Shown: positions 32,230 to 41,359 of the stretch, piece by piece | Numbering within the stretch: the stretch's first letter is position 1 | Layout: each line of letters starts with the position of its first letter | NCBI GenBank assembly: GCA_905209085.1 | Contig: CAJLRM010000005.1 | Coordinates: forward strand, 62,001-126,000 | Length of the DNA stretch: 64,000 nt | Direction of reading: 5' to 3' | From: an uncultured Eubacteriales bacterium | GTDB taxonomy: Bacteria; Bacillota; Clostridia; Christensenellales; Borkfalkiaceae | Notes under the pieces: model-generated | Seen by the model: the letters and a program-made list of their open reading frames with translations, nothing else | Told to the model about the DNA's origin: nothing | Database searches by the model: none | Made by a program: the position numbers and the translations under genes

Positions 32230-33531
32230 TTATTCGCCGAGCATCTTGGGCGGCTTGCGCTTTTTCTTTCTGCCCTTCTTATCCGTTTCCTCTTGAAGCG
32301 CTTTCTCGCGCTCCTCGAACTGCTTGTTGTATTCCACGTATTTCAAATCGTTTTTGTGTTCCTCTTCGTAAGCGACCGTGTCCTCGGTGATATTCTGCTT
32401 GCTGTCGCGCAGCTTCTGCAAGTCCTCGCGCGTAAACGCGGAGGGAAGCTCGTACACCTGCAAAGAGTCGTCGATGGGCTTGATGGGACGGGAAACGAGT
32501 TTGGATTTTCCCGCCGCGAGAAGGGCGCGCTTGTATTCCATCGCCGCGGCGCTTTCGTTTCCGTCGAGCGCGCTGGAACCGTCCTTATTGTAAATGCCCC
32601 TGCCGACTTTCGCGCCCTCGATTTTGGGATTGATGAACTTATCGAACGCCCACTGCGCGAAATCCAGCCACACGAGCAGCGCGTACGCGAACGCGAACAG
32701 TATCAACAGCATCGCGCCGATCATCGTAAAGAGCGACCAGCTTCCGCCCAAGAAAAAGATTCCGAAAGGAAGCAGCGCCAAAACGCCGAAAAACAAAGAC
32801 TGGGGAAGCATACCGATGGTCATCAGAAAGGAGTTTTTGATGAGCGTCCAGATGCCCTGTTTGTAGTTGACGCCGAGGGCGATCATCCAAAGGGACATCA
32901 TCGCCGCCACCGCGATGACGATTCCGCTGAACGCCTCGGAAATTTTAAACCATACCCGCTGTGCCTTAGAAAGTTCCTGCATGGCGAGCGAAAATTCCGT
33001 AATATTGATGAGAGATTTGCATATCAGCATGACGACGCTGAAAAAGACGGCTGCCTGCAACGCGTTCCAATAGTTGAGCTTGACGCCCCGCCAAAAATCG
33101 TTGGCGACAAAAATGCCCTCCGTCCAGACCATGTTGCGGATGACGTACATCCCGCCCGCCAGCCCTACGGCGGCGATAAACGACGCGACGACGAAGGCGC
33201 CGTATAAAAGAGCGTCCTGTTGAAGGGCGAGCATTTCCGCGAAACCCGCGGTGTCGGGGATAGCGGGATAGCCGACGGTGAGATTGGCGCCGAAAGGAAA
33301 AATCAGCCCGTATTGCTGCAACGCGACATTATGAAAGATGATAATGGCGATAAACGGAATGAAGAAGATGAGGATTAAAAGATTGACTTTGAAAATTTTA
33401 CCGAAGTTGCCTTTGAAGATATCCCAAAAAAGCTGCCAGCGGTTGGTGGGCAAAGTACTTCTCGCGTATTCCTCGCTCTTTTCCTTGCCTTCGAGCATAC
33501 GGGCAATCAGCCCTTTCTTTTCTTGTGCCAT
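32230..33531 (-). CDS. DUF624/YesL-like membrane protein with long cytoplasmic tail
   Basis: A 433-residue protein with about six membrane segments between residues 45 and 300 (VNLLILIFFIPFIAIIIF, LLYGAFVVASFIAAVGLAGGMYVI, AAVFFSVVMLICKSLINI, GIVIAVAAMMSLWMIALGV and others). RNMVWTEGIFVANDFWRGVKLNYWNAL is the characteristic DUF624 segment. The last 130 residues are hydrophilic and end in a lysine-rich KKGRKKKRKPPK stretch. ATG 33531 has GGAG 9 bases upstream; a TTG five codons earlier overlaps that site. DUF624 proteins often accompany sugar transporters, but none is adjacent. Function unknown. Confidence 0.8.
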   Translation of the reverse strand: MAQEKKGLIARMLEGKEKSEEYARSTLPTNRWQLFWDIFKGNFGKIFKVNLLILIFFIPFIAIIIFHNVALQQYGLIFPFGANLTVGYPAIPDTAGFAEMLALQQDALLYGAFVVASFIAAVGLAGGMYVIRNMVWTEGIFVANDFWRGVKLNYWNALQAAVFFSVVMLICKSLINITEFSLAMQELSKAQRVWFKISEAFSGIVIAVAAMMSLWMIALGVNYKQGIWTLIKNSFLMTIGMLPQSLFFGVLALLPFGIFFLGGSWSLFTMIGAMLLILFAFAYALLVWLDFAQWAFDKFINPKIEGAKVGRGIYNKDGSSALDGNESAAAMEYKRALLAAGKSKLVSRPIKPIDDSLQVYELPSAFTREDLQKLRDSKQNITEDTVAYEEEHKNDLKYVEYNKQFEEREKALQEETDKKGRKKKRKPPKMLGE

Positions 33532-33610
33532 GTGTGAAAACTCCAAAAAATTTTATCGGGAATCCGCGCCGAAACGCAGAATCCCCTTTATAAGAAAACC
33601 TACGCTTTCT

Positions 33611-33639
33611 ATTCTACTACAAATTTATGATTATTTCAA
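33611..33639 (-). promoter_or_regulatory. Sigma-A promoter of the DUF624-like gene
   Basis: Minus strand -35 TTGAAA (33634-33639), 17-base spacer, -10 TAGAAT (33611-33616). Confidence 0.7.
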
Positions 33640-33688
33640 GGAAAATACGGAAAAAATTTAAATAAAATTTTCAAGTCGCCAAAAATCT

Positions 33689-33717
33689 TTGACTTTTGCA
33701 GCCGCGTATGATAAAAT
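33689..33717 (+). promoter_or_regulatory. Sigma-A promoter of the lysine riboswitch-asd-dapA-dapB unit
   Basis: Plus strand -35 TTGACT (33689-33694), 17-base spacer, -10 TAAAAT (33712-33717), start near 33724. Confidence 0.87.
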
Positions 33718-33727
33718 AGACTCGTTA

Positions 33728-33932
33728 AATAGAGGAGCGGACGAACATGAGTACCCGCCGCGAAGACAAAACGGGAAGGTTTTGTCGAGGCGCGAGGCGG
33801 ACGGAAAGGGTATCTCCGCCGAAGCGCGGCGCCTTCCCCCCGCGCTGGGCATACGGGAGAAGACCCGTGTGACTGTCACCGTCCGTGAAGCGCTATTTAC
33901 CGACCTCCTCTTTCGGGGAGTCCCTTAAAGCG
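33728..33932 (+). promoter_or_regulatory. Lysine riboswitch (L box)
   Basis: The leader carries the conserved lysine-aptamer segments in order: AGAGGAGCGGACGAACATGA with AGTA just after, GGAAAGGG with CGCCGAAG downstream, CTGGGCATACGG, GACTGTCACCGTCC, and the closing GTGAAGCGCT, followed by a terminator. It precedes three lysine/diaminopimelate biosynthesis genes, the standard setting. Lysine binding is expected to end transcription at 33934-33959. Confidence 0.9.
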
Positions 33933-33933
33933 C

Positions 33934-33959
33934 AAGACGGCGGTATGCCGTCTTTTTTC
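33934..33959 (+). terminator. Lysine riboswitch terminator
   Basis: An 8-base-pair stem AAGACGGC/GCCGTCTT (33934-33941 with 33947-33954) followed by a T-run. Between here and asd (34277) lie about 317 bases in which I see no gene, promoter or further riboswitch. Confidence 0.9.
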
Positions 33960-34276
33960 TTTACCCTGCCTGAACGTCTTGCGGCGAAATGCGCTCTCTT
34001 TTCGTTTCTTTTGCGCAAAAGAGCCTGCCTCCTTTCCCTTCGGGAAAAATCCAAGCGGACAGAATTTTTCCACCGAAGCGCCTTTTTCAGGCATTTTTCC
34101 TTTGACGGAGGCGTAGAAAAGCTCCCGGGAACTCGCCGCCCCGCCCGACGGCTTCCGCTATTTCCATGATAACTTCCCCTTCCCCCCGCCGCTTTTCCTC
34201 TTTTTTGTTCAGACATAACTTTTAACGATAAAAATTCCGCCGTGCGACAAAACGCCGTCGGTCAAAGGAGTATACT

Positions 34277-35356
34277 ATGAAACAGTACAACGTAGGCATC
34301 ATCGGCGCCACCGGCATGGTAGGACAGCGTTTTCTCCTTATTCTCGAAAGCCATCCCTGGTTTCGCGTCACCGCGCTGGCGGCTTCGGGGCGCTCCGCGG
34401 GAAAGACGTATCGGGAAGCCGTCGGCGGAAAATGGGCGTTTGAACGGCCCGTTCCCGCCGCATTCGCCTCCCTCACCGTTTTCGACGCGGAAAAGGACAT
34501 AGACGAAATCGCAAAGCGCGTGGACTTCGTCTTCTGCGCCGTCAATATGGATAAAGAGCAGACAAGGCGCCTCGAAGAAACTTATGCGAAACGCGAAATC
34601 CCCGTCGTATCCAATAATTCCGCCAACCGCTTTACGCCGGACGTGCCCATGGTGATCCCCGAGATCAACGCGGAACATCTCGACGTCATTCCCGCGCAGA
34701 GAAAACGGCTGGGAACCAAACGGGGCTTCATCGCCGTAAAATCCAATTGTTCCCTGCAATCCTACGTGCCCCTCCTGCATCCCCTCAAAAAATTCGGAAT
34801 CAAAAATGCGGCGGTGTGTACCTATCAGGCGATCTCGGGCGCGGGAAAGACGTTTGCCACGATGCCGGAAATCGTCGACAACGTCATCCCCTATATCGGC
34901 GGCGAGGAAGAAAAGAGCGAAAGGGAACCCTTAAAAATCTGGGGACGCGTCGAGGGAGGAAAAATACTTTCCGCCTCCGGGCCGCAGATCACGGCGCAGT
35001 GTCTTCGCGTGCCCGTTTCGGACGGACACATGGCGGCGGTGTTCGTTTCCTTTGAAATCAAACCCGAAAGGCAGGAGATACTCGACGCTTGGGCAACCTA
35101 TTGCGGAGAGCCTCAGAAGCTCGCCCTTCCCTCCGCGCCCCGCGAGTTTATCCGCTATTTTACCGAGGACAACAGACCGCAGACAAAGACGGACCGCATG
35201 GAAGGACACGGCATGAGCGTCTGCGCGGGAAGGCTGCGCGAGGACGGCGTGTTCGACTATAAATTCGTGGGACTTTCCCACAATACCCTGCGCGGCGCCG
35301 CGGGAGGCGCGGTGCTTCTCGCAGAACTGCTTGCCGCAAAGGGATATTTCGACTGA
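34277..35356 (+). CDS. asd: Aspartate-semialdehyde dehydrogenase, archaeal/fungal-type
   Basis: A 359-residue NADPH enzyme making aspartate semialdehyde, the branch point to lysine, threonine and methionine. Start VGIIGATGMVGQRFL (nucleotide loop), catalytic cysteine in VKSNCSLQSYVPLL, and YQAISGAGKTF follow the longer archaeal/fungal ASADH pattern rather than the usual bacterial SNPNCST form; length also fits that class. AAGGAG lies 6 bases before the ATG. First gene after the lysine riboswitch. Confidence 0.95.
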   Translation: MKQYNVGIIGATGMVGQRFLLILESHPWFRVTALAASGRSAGKTYREAVGGKWAFERPVPAAFASLTVFDAEKDIDEIAKRVDFVFCAVNMDKEQTRRLEETYAKREIPVVSNNSANRFTPDVPMVIPEINAEHLDVIPAQRKRLGTKRGFIAVKSNCSLQSYVPLLHPLKKFGIKNAAVCTYQAISGAGKTFATMPEIVDNVIPYIGGEEEKSEREPLKIWGRVEGGKILSASGPQITAQCLRVPVSDGHMAAVFVSFEIKPERQEILDAWATYCGEPQKLALPSAPREFIRYFTEDNRPQTKTDRMEGHGMSVCAGRLREDGVFDYKFVGLSHNTLRGAAGGAVLLAELLAAKGYFD

Positions 35357-35420
35357 ACAATTTTTTCAGGCAAGACCAAAAAGCTATCGTAAACAGCGAT
35401 TCGGAGAATATAGTAATACT

Positions 35421-36314
35421 ATGAAAGGATTTTTGAGCGGTACCGCCACCGCGATGATCACCCCCTTCGGGGCGGACGGCGGAATTAATTTCAACGCTTT
35501 CGGGGAAATGATAGAAAGGCAGATTTCCGGCGGCACGGATATGCTCGTAATTCTGGGCACGACGGGCGAGCCGGCGACGATGACGGAGGAAGAAAAAACT
35601 TCCGTCATGGAATTTTCCGTGAAAAAGGCGAAAGGCAGAGTCAAGTTGGTGTTCGGCTGCGGCAGCAATTGTACGGCGCACGCCGAAAAAGCCGCGAAAA
35701 AGGCGGAAAAGATCGGCGCGGACGGACTTCTCGCCGTTACGCCCTACTACAACAAATGCACGCAGAACGGACTCGTCGCCTACTACGAAAGTATCTGCAA
35801 CGCGGTGAATATCCCCGTCATCGCCTACAACGTTCCCTCCCGCACGGGCGTCAATATCCTGCCCGCGACGATGGAGAGGCTTGCGGAAATCCCCAATATG
35901 GCGGGCATCAAGGACGCGGGCGGCAATATGGCGCAGACCATGGAAACGCTGCGGCTCCTCCGCGGAAAATGCGACCTCTATTCGGGCGAAGACGCGCTCA
36001 ATCTGCCCATTCTCGCCGTGGGCGGCGACGGCGTGATCTCCGTAGTTTCCAATCTCGTTCCCGCAGACGTCAAGCGAATGTATACGGCGATAAAAGCGGG
36101 AAAAACGGAAGAAGCGTATGCCCTGAACGATAAAATTCTCCCCTTGACGCAGACGTGTTTTATCGAGGTGAATCCCATTCCCGCCAAGGCCGCGATGGAT
36201 CTGATGGGGCTTAAAGCGGGCGTGCCCCGCGCTCCCCTCACCGAAATAGAAGCCGCGAACAAAGAAAAGCTCCGCGCCGCGATGCTCGCTTACGGTTTGG
36301 AGGTGAACGCATGA
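35421..36314 (+). CDS. dapA: 4-hydroxy-tetrahydrodipicolinate synthase
   Basis: A 297-residue enzyme that condenses aspartate semialdehyde with pyruvate. Start MKGFLSGTATAMITPF; LGTTGEPATMTEEEK, the YYNKC tyrosine segment, YNVPSRTGVN and the Schiff-base lysine in MAGIKDAGGN are all present. The frame is open 30 codons upstream, into the end of asd, but family length supports ATG 35421. The nearest GGAG is 14 bases away, so translation initiation may be weak. Overlaps dapB by four bases. Confidence 0.96.
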   Translation: MKGFLSGTATAMITPFGADGGINFNAFGEMIERQISGGTDMLVILGTTGEPATMTEEEKTSVMEFSVKKAKGRVKLVFGCGSNCTAHAEKAAKKAEKIGADGLLAVTPYYNKCTQNGLVAYYESICNAVNIPVIAYNVPSRTGVNILPATMERLAEIPNMAGIKDAGGNMAQTMETLRLLRGKCDLYSGEDALNLPILAVGGDGVISVVSNLVPADVKRMYTAIKAGKTEEAYALNDKILPLTQTCFIEVNPIPAKAAMDLMGLKAGVPRAPLTEIEAANKEKLRAAMLAYGLEVNA

Positions 36315-37072
36315 CGAATGTGCTTATTTTGGGCGCGTGCGGCAAGATGGGCGGCAACGTCCTTTCCCTTCTTCAAGGCGATAAAGAGGCGAAAGCCGTC
36401 TGCGGCGTCGATTTATTTCCCAGAGAGATCGGGATTCCCGTATACGAAAACTTTTCCGACGTTGCCGAGGCCGTCGACGTGATGATCGATTTTTCGTCCC
36501 CGCAAAACCTTAAAGAACGCCTCGAATTCGCAAAGCGGAAACATATCGGTATCGTGCTTGCCTCCACGGGCTTTACGGCGGAGGATATAAAACTCATCGA
36601 CGAGTATTCCGCGTCCGTCGCGATTTTTAAAACCGCCAATCTTTCCCTCGGCGTCAATCTGATGCAGGCGCTTTGCAAAGCGGCGGCGGAGGTGCTCGGC
36701 GACGCGTTCGACGTGGAAATCGTCGAACGGCATCACAATCTGAAAAAAGACGCGCCATCGGGAACGGCACTCATGCTGGCGGATACCGTCAATCGGGTTT
36801 TCGAGGGGCAAAAGCGCTACGTGGAAGGCAGAAGCGGCATGGTCGGCGCCAGGGAAAAATCGGAAATTGGCATTCACGCCGTGCGCGGCGGCACGATCGT
36901 CGGGGAACACGAGGTGATGTTTGCGGGAGAAGACGAGATCATCACCATTTCCCACAGCGCGAGGAGCAAACGGGTATTCGCCGCGGGCGCCGTCCGCGCC
37001 GCCAAATTCCTTTCGGGAAAGCCCGCGGGAAAATACGAGATGAAAGATCTCTTAAACGCCGAAAACGCATAG
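36311..37072 (+). CDS. dapB: 4-hydroxy-tetrahydrodipicolinate reductase
   Basis: A 253-residue NAD(P)H-dependent reductase. The nucleotide loop is VLILGACGKMGGNVLSLL, the active-site motif is EIVERHHNLKKDAPSGTALML, and GIHAVRGGTIVGEHEVMFAGEDE matches the C-terminal domain. It overlaps dapA through ATGA, so the two are translationally coupled. Third step of the lysine pathway controlled by the riboswitch upstream. Confidence 0.97.
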   Translation: MTNVLILGACGKMGGNVLSLLQGDKEAKAVCGVDLFPREIGIPVYENFSDVAEAVDVMIDFSSPQNLKERLEFAKRKHIGIVLASTGFTAEDIKLIDEYSASVAIFKTANLSLGVNLMQALCKAAAEVLGDAFDVEIVERHHNLKKDAPSGTALMLADTVNRVFEGQKRYVEGRSGMVGAREKSEIGIHAVRGGTIVGEHEVMFAGEDEIITISHSARSKRVFAAGAVRAAKFLSGKPAGKYEMKDLLNAENA

Positions 37073-37107
37073 CCCTTTTTCGTCTGTTTAAACATAGGAA
37101 CTTTGAA

Positions 37108-37142
37108 AAATCCCGCCGCGTAAATTTTACGCGCCGGGATTT
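37108..37142. terminator. Bidirectional terminator between dapB and gltX
   Basis: A 17-base-pair stem with one C:C mismatch (37108-37124 with 37126-37142) and A/T-rich ends. It lies between convergent genes. Confidence 0.8.
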
Positions 37143-37167
37143 ACTATTTCTGAAAAAAACTTCCGAT

Positions 37168-38808
37168 TTACAGAGCTTGTATTGCCGAGTCCAAACGCTT
37201 TGCGACCCGTTCGCCGCCGAGGATTTGCATAATCGTCCAAAGATCGGGCGTATTCGCGAGCCCCGTGACCGCGACGCGTAGCATTTCCGCGACGTCCGAA
37301 ACGTTGCCTTTAAAAGCGGACGGGTTTTCTTTATACGCCTTCATGTCCGCCGCAAATTCGTTTTGCGAGGCGATTTCCTTTACCCTGGCAAACCATGCGG
37401 CGGAATCGTCCGCCGCGTCGTACACCCCCTTAAAGTCCTTTAAAACGCATTTGACGAGCGCGGAATCGAAACGGTAAGCATACTTCGGCGCAAAGGCGGA
37501 ATCGAAGAAGTAAGAGATCATCCCGACCGCCTGTTTGGCAAAAACAAAATCCTTGCGGCGCTTTTTGCCGCCGACGCCCATACAGAGCGCGAGCACTTTC
37601 AGTACATATTCTTCATCCGCAAAAAATCCTTTTTCGGTTTCCGTGCCGTATTCGTCCGCCCAGCTTTTGAGGAATTCGTACATCTCGTTTTCCGAAAGCC
37701 CCGACATCACGGATTTCGCCACGTCGTTGAGCTTCAAAATATCGAACAGAGCGCCGCTTTTTCCCATCTTGCCGATGGAATATCGGAATTCGTCCAACGG
37801 TTTGTCGGGAAATTTCAGCATCCACTCCTCGAAATTGGAATTGAGAAGCGTCATCATGTACGTCTTTACGGCGAGCGGATGATAGCCCTGTTCCCGATAG
37901 AACGTGAGAGAAGCTTCCGGATCCTTGCGCTTGGAAAGCTTGCGGCGGGTTTCCCCGTCCATCTTCTGAATGGAACAGTTATGCCCGTATTTGGGCAGAC
38001 GGAAGCCGAGCGCCTTGAAAAGCTCGATATGGATAGGCAGGGAGGAAAGCCATTCCTCGCCGCGAATCACCAGCGTCGTGCGCATAAAATGATCGTCGAC
38101 GGCGTGCGCGAAGTGATAGGTGGGAATGCCGTCCGATTTTAAAATGACCACGTCCTGATTGTTTTCGGTGACGGTGATCTCCCCTTTTACGGCGTCGCGA
38201 AACGCGCGTTTGATATTGACGTCCCCCTGCGACTTTAAGCGGATGACGTAAGGCTTGCCCGCGGCGAGGTTATTGTAAATTTCCTTTTCCGCAAGATTCC
38301 TGCATTTTGCAAACTCCCCGTAATAACCGGGCAGCAATTTATTTTCCGTCTGATGTTCCCGCGTCTTTTCGAGTTCCTCTTCCGTACAGAAGCAGGGATA
38401 AGCGAGTCCGCGACGAATGAGATCCCTCGCGTAAGCGTGATAGATCTCCGCTCTCTGACGCTGATAATAGGGACCGTAATCGCCCGTAAGATCCGCGCCC
38501 TCGTCGAAAGTGATTCCAAAATATTTCAAAGAGGAATGAATGACCTCCACCGCGCCCTCTACTTTGCGCTTTTCGTCCGTGTCCTCTATCCGAAGATAAA
38601 ACACGCCGCCGCTCTGATGCGCGACGCGTTCGTTGGCGATGGCGACGTAAAGATTGCCCAAATGCATAAACCCCGTGGGACTGGGCGCGAGGCGGGTGAC
38701 TTCCGCCCCCTTGGGGAGATCCCGCTCGGGATAGAGCTTTTCGTAATATTCGAGCGGTTTTACGTTTTCGTCGGGGACGAGCGCCTCCGCAAGCTTATTC
38801 AAATCCAT
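37168..38808 (-). CDS. gltX: Glutamyl-tRNA synthetase
   Basis: A 546-residue class I synthetase. HIGH appears as LAPSPTGFMHLGNLY near residue 53 and KMSKS as RRKLSKRKDP; YLRIEDTDEKR and IRGEEWLSSLPIHIELFKALGF are family segments. An extra 35 residues precede the catalytic domain compared with Bacillus GltX, and the zinc-type loop is reduced to CFCTEEELEKTREHQ. No GlnRS was seen, so it may also charge tRNA-Gln with glutamate, but that is inference. Confidence 0.96.
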   Translation of the reverse strand: MDLNKLAEALVPDENVKPLEYYEKLYPERDLPKGAEVTRLAPSPTGFMHLGNLYVAIANERVAHQSGGVFYLRIEDTDEKRKVEGAVEVIHSSLKYFGITFDEGADLTGDYGPYYQRQRAEIYHAYARDLIRRGLAYPCFCTEEELEKTREHQTENKLLPGYYGEFAKCRNLAEKEIYNNLAAGKPYVIRLKSQGDVNIKRAFRDAVKGEITVTENNQDVVILKSDGIPTYHFAHAVDDHFMRTTLVIRGEEWLSSLPIHIELFKALGFRLPKYGHNCSIQKMDGETRRKLSKRKDPEASLTFYREQGYHPLAVKTYMMTLLNSNFEEWMLKFPDKPLDEFRYSIGKMGKSGALFDILKLNDVAKSVMSGLSENEMYEFLKSWADEYGTETEKGFFADEEYVLKVLALCMGVGGKKRRKDFVFAKQAVGMISYFFDSAFAPKYAYRFDSALVKCVLKDFKGVYDAADDSAAWFARVKEIASQNEFAADMKAYKENPSAFKGNVSDVAEMLRVAVTGLANTPDLWTIMQILGGERVAKRLDSAIQAL

Positions 38809-38838
38809 AATTTACCTTCCGTTTGTCAATTTCACTTT

Positions 38839-38867
38839 ATTTTAGCACGCCTTTCTTTCGTTGTCAA
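38839..38867 (-). promoter_or_regulatory. Sigma-A promoter of gltX
   Basis: Minus strand -35 TTGACA (38862-38867), 17-base spacer, -10 TAAAAT (38839-38844); the -35 directly abuts the stop codon of the DUF445 gene. Confidence 0.87.
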
Positions 38868-38871
38868 CCGA

Positions 38872-39768
38872 TTACAGGAAAATATTGACGACGCCGAGAA
38901 TCAGCCCGATCAGTCCGCCCAGCCAGGTGATGGCGTTGAGTTCCTTTTTCATGACGGAAAGACAGAGTTTTTCGAGTTCCTTTACGTCCATCATCCCGAT
39001 CTTTTTTTCTACTTCCGAGGGAATATCGAAGGACGCCGCCGCTTCGCCTATCGCGGGCAGGAGCGCTTTATCGTACAGCGTTCCAATCGCCTTTTCCACG
39101 CTTTCCCGCCCCAGCCCCACTCCTTGAAGCAGGTTTTCTATCGGCGCTTCCGCCAGGGAATCTATTTCTTTTTTGACGGCGGGCAGCAATTTTTCCTTGC
39201 CGTGCAGAGCGAGATATTCGTCTATCCGCCCCGCCATCGACTGCGCGACGGAACGGACGGTGCCCTCGCCCACAAACATTCCGAGCGGAGAAGATTTTAT
39301 TTTTTCCAGCACAGCGTTTCCCGCGACTTCGGCAATCGTGTCCCCGATGTGCATTTCGGGAAGCGCGAGAGCGACTTTTTCGGAAACGTTCTCCGCGAGA
39401 TCGGCTTTCTTTTCCTCGAACGTTTGCGGCGAAACCGCGCTTTCCGCCAAAGCGCGGATAGTTTTCTCCGCGGCGGACATTACGCCGTCCGTCAGCTTCG
39501 TGACGGCGGCGGCGCGCTTCTCTTCGCCGCAAAAAGCCTTTTGAATGTCCTCTTTCGTCAACAGCTCCTCTCCGACCGCCTTGCCGATCGCCTTTGCGAG
39601 CGCGTCTTTTCGGCGCGGAATGATGCCGGGCGTAAAGGGAAGCCGCCACTTGCCGAGATATTTCGGATAAAGGGGGCGAAAAAGCATTTTTACCGCTATC
39701 CAATTGGTGATGTATCCGATCGCCGCTCCGACGAGGGGCGGCAGAATATAATGTAAAAAAATATTCAT
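38872..39768 (-). CDS. DUF445 family membrane protein (YheB-like)
   Basis: A 298-residue protein. The N-terminal membrane segment and following LPPLVGAAIGYITNWIAVKMLFRPLYPKYLGKWRLPFTPGIIPRRKDALAKAIG is the DUF445 signature, and the C-terminus has a second hydrophobic segment (ITWLGGLIGLILGVVNIFL). The middle is helical and charged. In Bacillus, DUF445 proteins are needed for some spore-coat or membrane-associated complexes, but biochemical function is unknown. It lies 62 bases after the panE-like gene. Confidence 0.93.
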   Translation of the reverse strand: MNIFLHYILPPLVGAAIGYITNWIAVKMLFRPLYPKYLGKWRLPFTPGIIPRRKDALAKAIGKAVGEELLTKEDIQKAFCGEEKRAAAVTKLTDGVMSAAEKTIRALAESAVSPQTFEEKKADLAENVSEKVALALPEMHIGDTIAEVAGNAVLEKIKSSPLGMFVGEGTVRSVAQSMAGRIDEYLALHGKEKLLPAVKKEIDSLAEAPIENLLQGVGLGRESVEKAIGTLYDKALLPAIGEAAASFDIPSEVEKKIGMMDVKELEKLCLSVMKKELNAITWLGGLIGLILGVVNIFL

Positions 39769-39830
39769 CGAAAGTACTTCCTCTGCGTTTTCTTGAAATA
39801 TAACCTACAAACAGGATTTTTAAACGCTTA

Positions 39831-40862
39831 TCAAAAAAACTCGATGTTTTTGTAGGAGATTTCGTAAAGTCCGTTTTCGATACCGTGCGCGATCTCCGTC
39901 ACCCTGTCGCAAAGGGGCGTTTCGACGCCGAATTTATCTCCCTGACGGCAGACAGCGCCGGTTATATAATCGATTTCGCACTTTCTGCCCTTTTCTATGT
40001 CTTTCAGCATCCCCGAAACGAGATTTTTATGTTTGCGCATGGCGATCGGCAGGACGAACAGCGCTTTTTGCGTTCCGAAAAATCCCTTTTGCCCCAGGAG
40101 CTTTTCCATATCGTGTCCCTGCATTTTTTCGAGCGTGACGCCCGAAGCGGAAGCGACTGAAAAACATTCCCGCAAAATTTCCAACGCAAATCTGCGCGTC
40201 CCGCGCCGGCGCGCAATCTCCCCGAACGTCAGCCCCGTCAGCACGGAAAGCCCCGAAAAAGCCGCGTTTATCGCCAGCTTGCTCCAACGGACGCCCGAAA
40301 GGTTTTCCGTGACGGAAACGGAAATGCCGCACCGACTCAAAATTTCCCGAACGGCGTCCGCCCTATCCGCTTTGGAGGCGCAGCCTCCGATCTGCATCGT
40401 CATCGCCGACCTTTGCGAAGTGAGCTCCGCCGTCCCCCCGCCCACGAACGTGGCGCCCCAGGCGCAGACGGCTCCGTACACCTTTTCCTCGCCGAGCACC
40501 CGTGCAAGGCTCTCTTCGGGAAGCCCGTTCTGCGAGGTGCAGACGACGCCGTTTTCCGCCAAACGCCCTTTGAGAAATTCCGCGATTTCTCCGTTCTCTT
40601 TTTGCTTCGTCATCAGAAAAACGACGTCGTATTTTCCCGTCATCTCTTCGGGAAAAAGGGCGTTTACCTTTGTCGTAAACTCCCGGGAGTCCGCCTTGCA
40701 GACGATATGCGCTCCCGTTTTTTTCATGGCTTCGATATGCGCGCGGTTACGGCTGACGAGATCCACTGTGTTCCCGCCGCGGCTCCCGGAGAGAAGCGCG
40801 CCCAAGACCGTCCCCATCGCTCCCGCGCCGTATACGGCGATCTTTTTGTTTTCCCCGTTCAT
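39831..40862 (-). CDS. 2-dehydropantoate 2-reductase family protein
   Basis: A 343-residue ApbA/PanE family NADPH reductase. The nucleotide loop is IAVYGAGAMGTVLGALLS, with VVFLMTKQKENGEIAEFL, SQNGLPEESLARVLG and LSGVRWSKLAINAAFSGLSVLTG in the expected order; the last carries the catalytic lysine. Overlaps aroK by four bases. Pantoate synthesis is the likely role; some relatives act on other ketoacids. No panB or panC is nearby. Confidence 0.85.
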   Translation of the reverse strand: MNGENKKIAVYGAGAMGTVLGALLSGSRGGNTVDLVSRNRAHIEAMKKTGAHIVCKADSREFTTKVNALFPEEMTGKYDVVFLMTKQKENGEIAEFLKGRLAENGVVCTSQNGLPEESLARVLGEEKVYGAVCAWGATFVGGGTAELTSQRSAMTMQIGGCASKADRADAVREILSRCGISVSVTENLSGVRWSKLAINAAFSGLSVLTGLTFGEIARRRGTRRFALEILRECFSVASASGVTLEKMQGHDMEKLLGQKGFFGTQKALFVLPIAMRKHKNLVSGMLKDIEKGRKCEIDYITGAVCRQGDKFGVETPLCDRVTEIAHGIENGLYEISYKNIEFF

Positions 40863-41356
40863 CCTTTCAGCGCCTCCCCGGCGCGGCGCAGCGCGCCCGC
40901 GATGTCCGTGCCGTCCAGATCCACCGTAACGTCCGCGTATTTTTCGTAGAGGGGAACTCGCTCGTCGTAAAGATCTTTGAGCGTAAATCCCTCTTTGATG
41001 GCGACGCCTCTGCCTTTGAGGTCGGACAGCCGCCCCGCAAGTTCTTCATAAGAGAGTTTCAGATAGACGATTTTTCCCATTTCTTTGAAATGTTCCATCG
41101 CCTTTTCGCCGTACACGACACTGCCGCCCGTAGCGATCACGCACCTGTCCGCGCAAAGCTCCGCGTTTATTTTTTCTTCGATGCGGAGAAAAGCTTCCAG
41201 GCCCTCGTCCTCTATGATGCGGCTCAAAAGCCTGCCCTCCCGCGACTGTATGACCAGATCGCTGTCGATGAAGCCGTACCCGACCGCTTTGGCGAGCAGG
41301 ACGCCCACCGTGCTCTTGCCCGAGGCGGGCATTCCTATCAAAATGATATTCTCCAT
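40859..41356 (-). CDS. aroK: Shikimate kinase
   Basis: A 165-residue P-loop kinase that phosphorylates shikimate in aromatic amino-acid synthesis. Walker A is IGMPASGKSTVG (residues 7-18), the DSD substrate motif is FIDSDLVIQ, and VIATGGSVVY is the shikimate-binding GG motif. Full length. It starts 3 bases after the NUDIX gene and overlaps panE through ATGA, so the cluster is one operon. The LID region Arg lies in LKGRGVAIKEGF. Confidence 0.94.
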   Translation of the reverse strand: MENIILIGMPASGKSTVGVLLAKAVGYGFIDSDLVIQSREGRLLSRIIEDEGLEAFLRIEEKINAELCADRCVIATGGSVVYGEKAMEHFKEMGKIVYLKLSYEELAGRLSDLKGRGVAIKEGFTLKDLYDERVPLYEKYADVTVDLDGTDIAGALRRAGEALKG

Positions 41357-41359
41357 GAA

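Noticed and set aside
33885..34169. Open frames within the lysine riboswitch and the spacer before asd
   Set aside because: They begin inside the aptamer or terminator and lack ribosome sites; the riboswitch explains the conservation.
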